64,000 nt of DNA from Neisseria sp. KEM232 (GTDB lineage: Bacteria; Pseudomonadota; Gammaproteobacteria; Burkholderiales; Neisseriaceae). Under the pieces are notes generated by a model. It did no database searches. It was not told where the DNA came from and worked only from the letters and a program-made list of their open reading frames with translations. The translations under genes were made by a program, and so were the position numbers. The stretch spans positions 1,922,001-1,986,000 of the forward strand of contig NZ_CP022527.1 of the NCBI RefSeq assembly GCF_002237445.1, given 5' to 3'. This document shows, one piece after another, positions 28,107 through 36,263 of this stretch (position 1 is the stretch's first letter; each line of letters begins with the position of its first letter).

Positions 28107-30758
28107 ATGGAACTGAAATTTGAACAATTAGCCTACCAAACCGATGCCGTGAATGCGGTGGTGCGCCTGTTTGAGGGGCAGCGCCGCGAAAGTTTCAGCC
28201 TGCACGATGCGGGCATCGAGCTTTTTGTCGGCAATAAGCTGGATTTGGATTGGGCGCAAATCGGCGAAAACCTGAACAACGTGCAAAAAACCTTTGGGCA
28301 GCCTGAAACGGAAATCGGGCAGTACGGCCTGAATTTTTCGGTGGAAATGGAAACGGGTACGGGCAAAACCTATGTTTATCTGCGCACAATTTTTGAGTTG
28401 AACCGCCAATACGGTTGGACAAAATTTGTGATTGTTGTGCCGGGTGTGCCGATTCGCGAGGGCGTGTTGCAGACGCTGCGGGCGACGAAAAACCATTTTG
28501 CCGAGCTGTTTAACAAGCCCGTGATGAATTTCAGCGAGTACGACAGCAAGCGTTTGGGCGCGTTGCGTAATTTCGCGGTGAATGACGGTATTGAGATTAT
28601 GGTGATCGGCATTCAGGCGTTTTACCAAGACAGAAACGTTATCAATAAAGTCAACGAAAGCGGTGATGCGCCGATTCATTGGATTCAGCAAACCAATCCG
28701 ATTGTGATTATTGACGAACCGCAAAATATGGAAGACGATGTCAGCAGCAAGGCTTTGGATTCGCTCAACCCGCTGTTTACCCTGCGCTATTCGGCAACCC
28801 ATAAAAACAGCCGCCATAAGGTTTACAGTCTCAATCCCGTTGAAGCCTACAATCAAAAGCTGGTAAAGCAGATTGTGGTGCAGTCGGTTTTGGCGGAAAA
28901 CGACAGCAACGGCGCGTTTGTGGAACTGGTGGAAATACCGCCGGCAAAAGGCAGCCTGAAAGCCAAGCTCAACATTCATTATCGCGGCGAAACGGAAACC
29001 AAGAAAAAAACTGTGTGGGTGAGAAGCGGCAAAAATGGCAAACAAGGTGATGATTTGTTTGATAAGTCAAACGGGAATGAAGCCTACCGGCACGGTTATA
29101 TCGTGGATGGACTCAATTTTGATGAACAGATGGTTGCATTTTCCAACGGCGTGCAAATCAGCCGCGCCGACAATCAGGACGCGCTGCAAGATGCGGTGAT
29201 GAAAGCACAAATCCGCTGCACCATTGACGAGCATTTGAAGCGCGAGAAAAAGCTCAAAGCGCAAGGGATTAAAGTGTTGTCGCTGTTTTTTATCGACAAG
29301 GTGGAACACTACCGCACGGCCGACGGCAGCGCGGGCAAGTTTGCGCGATGGTTTGACGAGATTTACCGCGAGCTGGCGGGTGAAGATTCAGACGGCGTAC
29401 ACAACGGCTATTTTTCGCAAGACAAACAAGGCCGTCTGAAAGACACCAAAGGCGATACGCAGGCCGACAACGATACCTATCATTTGATTATGCGCGACAA
29501 GGAAACGCTGCTTTCCTTTGCGAGCCCCTTGCGTTTTATCTTTTCCCATTCCGCGCTGAAAGAAGGCTGGGACAATCCCAATGTATTCCAGATTTGCACG
29601 CTCAACGAAACCCGCTCTGCCATTAAAAAACGCCAGGAAATCGGGCGCGGGCTGCGGCTGGCGGTGAACCAAAACGGCGAGCGCGTGCGCGATGAAGCGG
29701 TAAACGTGCTGACCGTGATTCCCAACGAAAGCTATGAGAGTTTTGCTAAAAACCTGCAACAGGAATACGAAGACGAATGTGGTATTAAATTTGCCGCCAG
29801 CAATATCAAAGACGGGCGCAAACGCAAAACGCAGACTTTCCGCAAAAACTTCCCGCTTGACCCCGAATTTCAGGCGATTTGGCAGAAACTCGACCGCAAA
29901 CCATGCTACCGCGTGCAATACGATACGGCGGAATTAGTCAAACAAGCCGCCGATGCCGTTTGCAGGCTGCCTGAAATCCACGCGCCGAAAATCCAAACGC
30001 GCAAGGCGAAAATCGAAATCAACGAAGCCGAACAAGAGCAGGCGTATCAGCTTGAAGCCAAAGAAACCGCCAGCGGCAGCCTGAAAACCGAAACGGTGTT
30101 TGCCATTCCCGATATTTTGGGCGAAATCCAAAGCAAAACGGGTTTAACGCGCCGCACTGTGTTTGACATTCTCAAAGCGTCCAAACGCTTGAACGATGCG
30201 GCAAACAATCCGCAACGCTTTATTGATTTGGCGGCGGAAAAAATCAACCGCTGCCTGCACGCGCTGATGAGCGAAGGCATTGTTTACGAGTTGACCGACA
30301 ACGAACAATACCGCCAAGAACTGCTGCGCAACCTGCAAAAAATGGAAAGCGAAGGCGAAGAGTTTTATTTTGACGAACGCACCACGTTTACCGTGCAAAA
30401 CGGGCAAAAAACCATCGCCGAAAACTATATCCCGCTGGATTCGGAAACCGAGCAAAAATTTGCCGCCGACTGCGAAAACTACGAAAACGTGTCGCTCTAT
30501 TTCAAACTGCCGCGCTGGTTCAAAATCCCCACGCCGCTGGGCAATTACAACCCCGATTGGGCGGTGGTGAAGCAAAACGGCGAAAAAGCCTATTTCGTTG
30601 CCGAAACCAAAAACACCGGCCAAGGCATACAGGGCGGCGTGGACGAGGACAAACTGCGTGATGAAGAGCAGCTCAAAATCCGATGCGCGCGGGCGTGTTT
30701 TGAGAAGGTGAAGGAGGTGGGGTATCGGGTGGTAAAAAAAGCAGGGGAGTTGGAGTGA
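28107..30758 (+). CDS. res: Type III restriction enzyme, Res subunit
   Basis: 883 residues. An SF2 helicase-like ATPase with Walker A METGTGKT near residue 85, IIDEPQ (DEAD-like) near 201, motif III YSAT near 225, motif VI QEIGRGLRLAV near 515, and a C-terminal PD-(D/E)xK nuclease (NYNPDWAVVKQ...YFVAETK, about residues 815-835). With Mod it cuts between two inversely oriented unmethylated sites after ATP-driven one-dimensional movement. Start ATG at 28107 after AAAAGGAAAA. The gene carries both AG-DUS and AGGCAGCCTGAA words, and the two stand side by side just upstream (about 28073-28095). Confidence 0.93.
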   Translation: MELKFEQLAYQTDAVNAVVRLFEGQRRESFSLHDAGIELFVGNKLDLDWAQIGENLNNVQKTFGQPETEIGQYGLNFSVEMETGTGKTYVYLRTIFELNRQYGWTKFVIVVPGVPIREGVLQTLRATKNHFAELFNKPVMNFSEYDSKRLGALRNFAVNDGIEIMVIGIQAFYQDRNVINKVNESGDAPIHWIQQTNPIVIIDEPQNMEDDVSSKALDSLNPLFTLRYSATHKNSRHKVYSLNPVEAYNQKLVKQIVVQSVLAENDSNGAFVELVEIPPAKGSLKAKLNIHYRGETETKKKTVWVRSGKNGKQGDDLFDKSNGNEAYRHGYIVDGLNFDEQMVAFSNGVQISRADNQDALQDAVMKAQIRCTIDEHLKREKKLKAQGIKVLSLFFIDKVEHYRTADGSAGKFARWFDEIYRELAGEDSDGVHNGYFSQDKQGRLKDTKGDTQADNDTYHLIMRDKETLLSFASPLRFIFSHSALKEGWDNPNVFQICTLNETRSAIKKRQEIGRGLRLAVNQNGERVRDEAVNVLTVIPNESYESFAKNLQQEYEDECGIKFAASNIKDGRKRKTQTFRKNFPLDPEFQAIWQKLDRKPCYRVQYDTAELVKQAADAVCRLPEIHAPKIQTRKAKIEINEAEQEQAYQLEAKETASGSLKTETVFAIPDILGEIQSKTGLTRRTVFDILKASKRLNDAANNPQRFIDLAAEKINRCLHALMSEGIVYELTDNEQYRQELLRNLQKMESEGEEFYFDERTTFTVQNGQKTIAENYIPLDSETEQKFAADCENYENVSLYFKLPRWFKIPTPLGNYNPDWAVVKQNGEKAYFVAETKNTGQGIQGGVDEDKLRDEEQLKIRCARACFEKVKEVGYRVVKKAGELE

Positions 30759-30761
30759 ACA

Positions 30762-30803
30762 AAGGCCGTCTGAAAGCGCAGCGCAAGGCTTTCAGACGGC
30801 CTT
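30762..30803 (+). terminator. DUS hairpin after res
   Basis: AGGCCGTCTGAAAGC...GCTTTCAGACGGCCT just beyond the res stop. Confidence 0.7.
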
Positions 30804-30851
30804 TGCCGTATGCGCTAAAATGCCGCCTTTTGCAACGACACGGAAAAACAG

Positions 30852-31478
30852 ATGTTCCAACCGAAAATGCTGCTTCTCTGGCTGGCTGCCGCGCTGGGCG
30901 TGTTCAGCCTGCCCGAAGTGAAAGAAGCACAAAAATGGCTGCATCGGGCGCAGGCTTGGGCGCGGCAGATTGAACGGCCGCAGGCCGAAACGCCGCGCAA
31001 GGCGGCGCGCGGGCGCACGGTGCAGGCCGAGGCGGGGCGGCGTTACGAAGGGCGGGTGACGGCGGTGCACGACGGCGACACGGTGCGCGTTACCGACCGC
31101 GACGGCGCGAAACACAAAATCCGTCTCGCCTATATCGACGCGCCGGAAACCGGTCAGGCTTTCGGCACGGCCAGCCGCGATATGCTGCGCAATCTGGTGC
31201 TGGATAAAACGGTGGAAGTGCGCGTTGCCGACGTCGACCAATACGGCCGCGAAGTCGCCTATCTGGTTTCAGACGGCCTCGACGTCAACCGTCGCCAAAT
31301 CGAAAGCGGCGCGGCCTGGCACTATGTTTCCATCGCCAAACGGCAGCAGGCCAAAGCGGATTTCGCCGCCTACTCCGCCGCCGAAGCCGCCGCCCGCGCA
31401 GGCCGCACCGGCCTGTGGCAGGCACGCAGCCCGTTTGCGCCCTGGCAGTTCCGCCGCCAGGCGCGCGAGCGGCAGTAA
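30852..31478 (+). CDS. Thermonuclease-family (SNase-like) nuclease
   Basis: 208 residues: an N-terminal hydrophobic segment (MLLLWLAAALGVFSLPEV) acting as membrane anchor or signal, a basic linker, then a staphylococcal-nuclease OB fold from about residue 66 (YEGRVTAVHDGDTVRVTDRD, IRLAYIDAPETGQAFG, YGREVAYLV) that keeps the Asp, Arg and Glu positions of the active site. It likely degrades DNA or RNA at the envelope with Ca2+. It precedes nth and mutY, and DUS words separate them, so co-transcription is uncertain. A DUS within the gene is translated (VSDGLD). Confidence 0.85.
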   Translation: MFQPKMLLLWLAAALGVFSLPEVKEAQKWLHRAQAWARQIERPQAETPRKAARGRTVQAEAGRRYEGRVTAVHDGDTVRVTDRDGAKHKIRLAYIDAPETGQAFGTASRDMLRNLVLDKTVEVRVADVDQYGREVAYLVSDGLDVNRRQIESGAAWHYVSIAKRQQAKADFAAYSAAEAAARAGRTGLWQARSPFAPWQFRRQARERQ

Positions 31479-31486
31479 AACAAAAC

Positions 31487-31523
31487 AGGCCGTCTGAAAA
31501 GTAAACAGGCTTTCAGACGGCCT
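31487..31523 (+). terminator. DUS hairpin after the nuclease gene
   Basis: AGGCCGTCTGAAAAGTAAACAGGCTTTCAGACGGCCT, directly before nth. Confidence 0.65.
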
Positions 31524-31552
31524 TTCCCGCCCGCAAGAGGCCGTCTGAACCC

Positions 31553-32215
31553 ATGAACAAGCAAACCCGCCAAGAAATTTTCGCCCGCTGGCGCGCGGCC
31601 AATCCCCATCCGCAAACCGAGCTGCAATACGGCTCACCCTTCCAGCTGCTGATTGCCGTGCTGCTGTCGGCGCAGGCCACCGACAAAGGCGTGAACAAGG
31701 CCACCGCCCGCCTGTTTCCCGCCGCGCCCACGCCGCAGGCCATGCTCGATTTGGGGCTGGAAGGCGTGATGGAATACACGCAGACCATCGGCCTTTACAA
31801 AACCAAGTCCAAACACATCATCGAAACCTGCCGCATCCTCTTGGAAAAACACGGCGGCCAAGTGCCGCAGACGCGCGAAGAACTCGAAGCGCTGCCCGGC
31901 GTCGGCCGCAAAACCGCCAACGTCGTCCTCAACACCGCCTTCGGCCAACCCGTGATGGCCGTCGACACCCACATCTTCCGCGTCAGCAACCGTATGAACC
32001 TCGCCCCCGGCAAAGACGTGCGCGAAGTGGAAGACAAACTGATGCGCGTCGTGCCCGCAGAATTTCTGCTCAACGCCCACCACTGGCTCATCCTGCACGG
32101 CCGCTACGTCTGCAAAGCGCAAAAACCCCTGTGCCACCAATGTATCGTCAACGACTTGTGCGAATACAAAGGCAAAACCGTCGAACTGCCGCCGCCCGCC
32201 GCAAAGGCCGTCTGA
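31553..32215 (+). CDS. nth: Endonuclease III
   Basis: 220 residues, slightly longer than usual at the C-terminus because the last codons run through a DUS. Nth removes oxidised pyrimidines and nicks the abasic site. The helix-hairpin-helix LPGVGRKTANVVL holds the catalytic Lys; the catalytic Asp is in VMAVDTHIFRVSNR; four cysteines in YVCKAQKPLCHQCIVNDLC bind the 4Fe-4S cluster. The ATG at 31553 starts MNKQTRQEIFARW. It is followed 26 bp later by mutY, the enzyme for adenine opposite 8-oxoguanine, so the pair forms a base-excision repair unit. Confidence 0.95.
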   Translation: MNKQTRQEIFARWRAANPHPQTELQYGSPFQLLIAVLLSAQATDKGVNKATARLFPAAPTPQAMLDLGLEGVMEYTQTIGLYKTKSKHIIETCRILLEKHGGQVPQTREELEALPGVGRKTANVVLNTAFGQPVMAVDTHIFRVSNRMNLAPGKDVREVEDKLMRVVPAEFLLNAHHWLILHGRYVCKAQKPLCHQCIVNDLCEYKGKTVELPPPAAKAV

Positions 32216-32241
32216 AAACTCCCTCGACATAAAAACAAACC

Positions 32242-33372
32242 ATGCACACCGCCGCCCCGCCCGAGCCAAGGCCGCTCCTTCCTCAAACACACGGGAATGA
32301 CGTTTCTGAAACCCGTTCAGACGGCCTCAACGACACCTTCGCCGAACGCTTTATCCGCTGGCAGAAACAACACGGCCGCCACAATCTCCCCTGGCACAGC
32401 CGCGACCCCTACCGCGTCTGGCTATCCGAAATCATGCTGCAACAAACGCAGGTGTCCACCGTTGCCCAATACTACCCGCGCTTTCTCGCCGCCTTCCCCA
32501 CCGCCGCCGCCCTCGCCGCCGCCCCCGAAGACCAAGTGCTCGCCCTCTGGCAGGGCTTGGGCTATTACAGCCGCGCCCGCAACCTGCACAAAGCCGCCAA
32601 ACAAATCGTCACAGAGCACGGCGGCGCGTTTCCCGACTCCCGCGCCGCCCTCGAAACCCTCAGCGGCGTCGGCCGCAGCACCGCCGCCGCCATCGCCGCT
32701 TTCGCCTTCTGCCAACGCGAAACCATCCTCGACGGCAACGTCAAACGCGTCCTCTGCCGCGTTTTCGCGCGCGAGGGCGACCCGTCCGACAAAAAATTCG
32801 AGCAAAGCCTGTGGACGCTGGCCGAAAGCCTGCTGCCCGCCGACCCCGCCGACATGCCCGCCTACACCCAGGGGCTGATGGATCTCGGCGCAACCGTCTG
32901 CACCCGCGCCAAACCGCAATGCCCCGCCTGTCCGATGGCAGACATCTGCCAAGCCCGCGCCCAAGGCCGCACCGCCGAACTCCCCCGCCGCAAAACCCCG
33001 CCCGCCGTGCAAACCCTGCCGCTCTACTGGCTTATCCTGCGCCGCCGCGACGGCACACTGCTGCTGCAAAAACGCCCCGCCAAAGGCATCTGGGGCGGCC
33101 TCTACTGCGTCCCCTGTTTCCCCACCCTCGCCGAAACGCAGGCCGCCGCCGCCCGCCACGGCATAGGTTCAGACAGCCTCGAAGAACAAGCCCCCGTCAC
33201 CCACCGCCTCACCCACCGCCTGCTCTTCATCACCCCCTACGCCGCCGAATGCGCCCAAACGCCCGCCGCGCGTGAAGAAGACGTTTCAGACGGCCTGTGG
33301 GTGCCGCCGCAGGATTTGGCAAACTACGGCCTGCCCAAACCGCTGGCGGCGTATCTGGACGGGAAAACGTAA
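32242..33372 (+). CDS. mutY: Adenine DNA glycosylase
   Basis: 376 residues. MutY removes adenine paired with 8-oxoguanine. The catalytic Glu is in VWLSEIMLQQTQV, the HhH is LSGVGRSTAAAIAAF with LDGNVKRVLCR after it, the Fe-S cysteines lie in VCTRAKPQCPACPMADIC, and the C-terminal third is a NUDIX-like 8-oxoG reader (YWLILRRRDGTLLLQKRP...GIWGGLYCVP). The first ATG, 32242, adds about 30 residues before the usual start (FAERFIRWQKQHG). This leader spans a dRS3-like piece and a DUS and may be poorly conserved; no internal Met is available. Confidence 0.93.
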   Translation: MHTAAPPEPRPLLPQTHGNDVSETRSDGLNDTFAERFIRWQKQHGRHNLPWHSRDPYRVWLSEIMLQQTQVSTVAQYYPRFLAAFPTAAALAAAPEDQVLALWQGLGYYSRARNLHKAAKQIVTEHGGAFPDSRAALETLSGVGRSTAAAIAAFAFCQRETILDGNVKRVLCRVFAREGDPSDKKFEQSLWTLAESLLPADPADMPAYTQGLMDLGATVCTRAKPQCPACPMADICQARAQGRTAELPRRKTPPAVQTLPLYWLILRRRDGTLLLQKRPAKGIWGGLYCVPCFPTLAETQAAAARHGIGSDSLEEQAPVTHRLTHRLLFITPYAAECAQTPAAREEDVSDGLWVPPQDLANYGLPKPLAAYLDGKT

Positions 33373-33424
33373 GGCCGTCTGAAAAAGGCCGTCTGAAATC
33401 CGAATCGGGGTTTCAGACGGCCTG
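33373..33424 (+). terminator. Tandem plus inverted DUS after mutY
   Basis: Two AGGCCGTCTGAAA in a row and one inverse copy; the second and third form a hairpin (about 33388-33422). Confidence 0.7.
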
Positions 33425-33660
33425 ACATTTTTCCGCCGCCGCGTAGGGTGTGTTGCGCAGCAACGCACGCGTTCTCCAAATATAATGAGCCAAAATAAAA
33501 AATCTACGGCGTTGCTGCGCCTTGCCGTACTACCTGTACTGTCTGCGGCTTGCTGCCTTGTATCTTTTTTATTTTGACTCACTATATTCCGACAAACCGC
33601 CGAACAGCTTTGCAAACCCGAAACCGCGTGCGTGCCTGCGGCACACACCCTACGCACGGT
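33425..33660. repeat. Dispersed repeat interrupted by a Correia element
   Basis: The sequence before 33481 and after 33586 matches, as one continuous block, the reverse complement of 37745-37868, where no Correia element is present. It includes GTGTTGCGCAGCAACGCACGCG and GCGTGCGTGCCTGCGGCACACACCCTAC. Together with the DUS pairs it fills the gap between mutY and mltA; no gene is seen. Confidence 0.75.
33481..33586. repeat. Correia element (CREE), short form
   Basis: 106 bp, TATAATGAGCCAAAATAAAA at the left and TTTATTTTGACTCACTATA at the right, core CTACGGCGTTGCTGCGCCTTGCCGTAC. It is the same terminal type as the copy at 7025, inserted in a repeat that has an uninterrupted copy at 37745-37868. 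Confidence 0.9.
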
Positions 33661-33666
33661 GCAAAA

Positions 33667-33700
33667 AGGCCGTCTGAAAGAGATTTCAGACGGCCTTTTT
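33667..33700 (-). terminator. DUS hairpin after mltA
   Basis: AGGCCGTCTGAAAGAGATTTCAGACGGCCT followed by T-rich sequence, about 11 bp beyond the mltA stop. Confidence 0.7.
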
Positions 33701-33710
33701 GCCTGCGGCG

Positions 33711-35036
33711 TCAGGGCGTGTATTGGGGCATCATGCCGTTGGGTAGGAGCTGCCAGACGTAGCCGGTGTGTTTCATTTTGCCGGCGACGCGGCCGGCTTC
33801 GTCGCCGTAGCCCCAGAAGAAGTCGACGCGCACGGCGCCTTTGATGGCGCTGCCGGTGTCCTGCGCCATGATGAGGCGGTTGAGGGCGCGGCCGGTTTCG
33901 GGGTGGGCGGTGGCGAGGAAGAGGGGGGCGCCGAGGGTGATGTAGTGTTTGTCGACCGCGCCCGAATAGCCGCCGGTGAGCGGTGTGCCCAATGCGCCGA
34001 TGGGGCCGTCGCCGTTGTCGGGCAGGGGGCGGAAGAAGACGTAGCTGGGGTTTTGGCCGAGCACTTCGGCCAGGCGCTGCGGGTTTTGCCGCATATAGTT
34101 TTTGATGCCCTGCATGTCGGTTTGGGCGAGGGCGAGGTAGCCGCGGTCGGCCATGTAGCGGGCGACGGAGACGTAGGGGTGTTCGTTTTTGTCGGCATAG
34201 CCCAGGCGGATGTAGCGGCCGTCGGGGGTTTTCAGACGGCCTGAACCTTGGATTTGCAGGAAGAAGAGTTCGACGGGGTCGGCGGCGTAGCCGAGGACGG
34301 GGGCTTTGCCGTTGAGTGCGCCGCCGTTGATTTCGCGGCGGGTGTGGTAGGGGACGAAGCGGTTGCCGGTAAAGCGGCCTTTGAGGGTTTTGCTGCGCTC
34401 GTTCAGCGGGAAGGCGGCGAGGTTGGCGGTGTAGGCGCCTGCGGGGTCGATAACGCCGCTGTTTTGGCCGGTTTGGCGGATGCGGACGGTGGCTTTGCTG
34501 TTGCGCAGGGCGGCGGGCAGGTCGACGGATACGAAGTCGTAGGGCACGCCGTAGATGGGGAAGCGGGCTTGGGCGGAGGGCGTCGCGCTGCCGTGGAGGA
34601 CGGGTTCGTAGTAGCCGGTGACCGTGCCTGCGGCTTTGCCGCCGCCGGCCACCTGCCAGGGGGTGAAGTATTGTTCGAAGAAGCGGCGGGCGGAGGCGTG
34701 GTCGCGCGGGGTTTGCGCGGCCTGGGCGCAGACGGCCTGCCATTCGGCTCGGGCTTTGAGTTTTTCGCAGCCTTTGAGGAAGGAGGCGAGGCTGTCGGCA
34801 AAGGGCTGCTGCGGCCATTGCGGCAGGGCGGCGTAGCTTGCGGCGGTGTAGAGCGCGCCGCCGCCGGATGCGGTTGTGCCTGCGGGCACGGGGCGGCCTG
34901 CGGGCTGGGGCGTGCGGTAGGGGAGGGGTTGTAGGGTTTGGCCGGGATGGGCGGGCTTGACGGGTTTTTTTGATGTGCAGGCGGCCAGAATGGCGGCGAG
35001 CAGGAGGAGAGCGGTGCGGGATGCGGTTTTGTTCAT
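33711..35036 (-). CDS. mltA: Membrane-bound lytic murein transglycosylase A
   Basis: 441 residues, an outer-membrane lipoprotein that cleaves the glycan strands of peptidoglycan to form 1,6-anhydromuramyl ends. The signal MNKTASRTALLLLAAILAAC ends in the lipobox Cys. A Pro-rich linker follows, then the MltA domain (VTGYYEPVLHGSATPSAQARFPIYG; LFFLQIQGSGRL; NEHPYVSVARYMADRG) and the C-terminal 3D domain with three Asp (TAHPETGRALNRLIMAQDTGSAIKGAVRVDFFWGYGDEAG). Usual length for the neisserial form. A translated DUS lies in the middle. The start has no strong ribosome site. Confidence 0.94.
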   Translation of the reverse strand: MNKTASRTALLLLAAILAACTSKKPVKPAHPGQTLQPLPYRTPQPAGRPVPAGTTASGGGALYTAASYAALPQWPQQPFADSLASFLKGCEKLKARAEWQAVCAQAAQTPRDHASARRFFEQYFTPWQVAGGGKAAGTVTGYYEPVLHGSATPSAQARFPIYGVPYDFVSVDLPAALRNSKATVRIRQTGQNSGVIDPAGAYTANLAAFPLNERSKTLKGRFTGNRFVPYHTRREINGGALNGKAPVLGYAADPVELFFLQIQGSGRLKTPDGRYIRLGYADKNEHPYVSVARYMADRGYLALAQTDMQGIKNYMRQNPQRLAEVLGQNPSYVFFRPLPDNGDGPIGALGTPLTGGYSGAVDKHYITLGAPLFLATAHPETGRALNRLIMAQDTGSAIKGAVRVDFFWGYGDEAGRVAGKMKHTGYVWQLLPNGMMPQYTP

Positions 35037-35179
35037 CTTAAAAACGGGAGGCCGTCTGAAAGGAGTCCTGCTTTCAGACGGCCTGAAAAACGTGGGAATG
35101 GAAAATGGGCGGCACTATAACACAGGCCGCCGCGCCGTCTGTTTGTTCGGGAGCAGCGGCGCGGCGCGGCGGCGGGCGG

Positions 35180-35962
35180 TTAAAACAGCTTCGCCACTTC
35201 GGCGGCGATGTCGTCGGCGCGCATAAAGGTTTCGCCGATGAGGAAGGTGTGCACGCCGTGCGACTGCATGAAGACGATGTCGTCCCGGCTGCGGATGCCG
35301 CTTTCGCTGACGACGGTTTTGCCCGCCAGATGCGGCAGCAGGCGCAGGGTTTGGTCGAGCGACACTTCAAAGGTGCGCAGGTTGCGGTTGTTGACGCCGA
35401 CCAGCGGCGTGGCGAGGCGGGCGCATTTTTCCAGCTCGGCTTCGTCGTGTACTTCCAGCAGCACGTCCATGCCCAAAGCGTGCGCCGTTTGTTCGAAGCG
35501 TTCGAGTTCGGCGGCTTCGAGGGCGGCGGCAATCAGCAAAACGGCGTCCGCTCCCCAGGCGCGCGCCTGGTAAATCTGATATTCGTCGACGATAAAGTCT
35601 TTGCGCAACACAGGCAGCGACACGGCGGCGCGGGCAGCCTGCAAATATTCGGGCGAGCCTTGGAAATATTGTTTGTCGGTGAGCACCGACAGACAGGCCG
35701 CGCCCGCACGTTGGTAGTCGGCGGCGTGTTCGGCGGGGCGGAAGTCGGCGCGTATCAGTCCTTTGGACGGGCTGGCCTTTTTGATTTCGGCAATCACGGC
35801 GGGCAGGCCGGCGGCGTGTTTGGCGCGGACGGCCTGCAAAAAACCGCGCGGCGCGCCGGCGTCGGCGGCCAGTTTTTCGATTTGCGCCTGCGGCACGGCG
35901 GCACGCTCGGCGGCGACTTCTTGGACTTTGGTGGCGAGGATTTTGTTGAGGATGTCGGTCAT
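35180..35962 (-). CDS. trpC: Indole-3-glycerol phosphate synthase
   Basis: 260 residues, monofunctional TrpC: closes the indole ring from CdRP in tryptophan synthesis. A TIM barrel with VIAEIKKASPSKG near residue 50, VLRKDFIVDEYQIYQARAWGADAVLLI, VGVNNRNLRTF and VVSESGIRSRDDI. The ATG at 35962 (MTDILNKIL) fits the family; the frame extends 30 codons upstream through a DUS hairpin without a start signal. No other trp gene is adjacent, as is normal for Neisseria, in which the trp genes are scattered. Confidence 0.95.
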   Translation of the reverse strand: MTDILNKILATKVQEVAAERAAVPQAQIEKLAADAGAPRGFLQAVRAKHAAGLPAVIAEIKKASPSKGLIRADFRPAEHAADYQRAGAACLSVLTDKQYFQGSPEYLQAARAAVSLPVLRKDFIVDEYQIYQARAWGADAVLLIAAALEAAELERFEQTAHALGMDVLLEVHDEAELEKCARLATPLVGVNNRNLRTFEVSLDQTLRLLPHLAGKTVVSESGIRSRDDIVFMQSHGVHTFLIGETFMRADDIAAEVAKLF

Positions 35963-36142
35963 GGCGGGAGACTTGGCGGCGGGTTGGCGAAGCGGCGGAT
36001 TATATAGGCCGTCTGAAAATTGGCAAACGGCATCAGGCCGTCTGAAAGGCAAAAGCGCCGTTCAGACGGCCTCTGCGTAAAATTGTCTGCAATTTTGTTG
36101 CGCTCCGTTACAATGCGCCCTTTTTGCCCCCTTGGGGCGTTT

Positions 36143-36246
36143 TATAGTGAAACAACACGGAAAGATACAAGGCAGCAAGCCGCAGACAGTACAAGTAGTA
36201 CGGCAAGGCGCAGCAACGCAGTAGGTTTTCGTGTTGTTTCACTATA
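36143..36246. repeat. Correia element (CREE), short form, upstream of the alanine symporter
   Basis: 104 bp with near-perfect ends TATAGTGAAACAACACGGAA and CGTGTTGTTTCACTATA and the standard core. It ends 17 bp before the symporter ATG, so the ribosome site AAGAGG lies just outside the repeat and the promoter almost certainly inside or upstream of it. Confidence 0.92.
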
Positions 36247-36263
36247 ACCAAAGAGGTTTGCAT

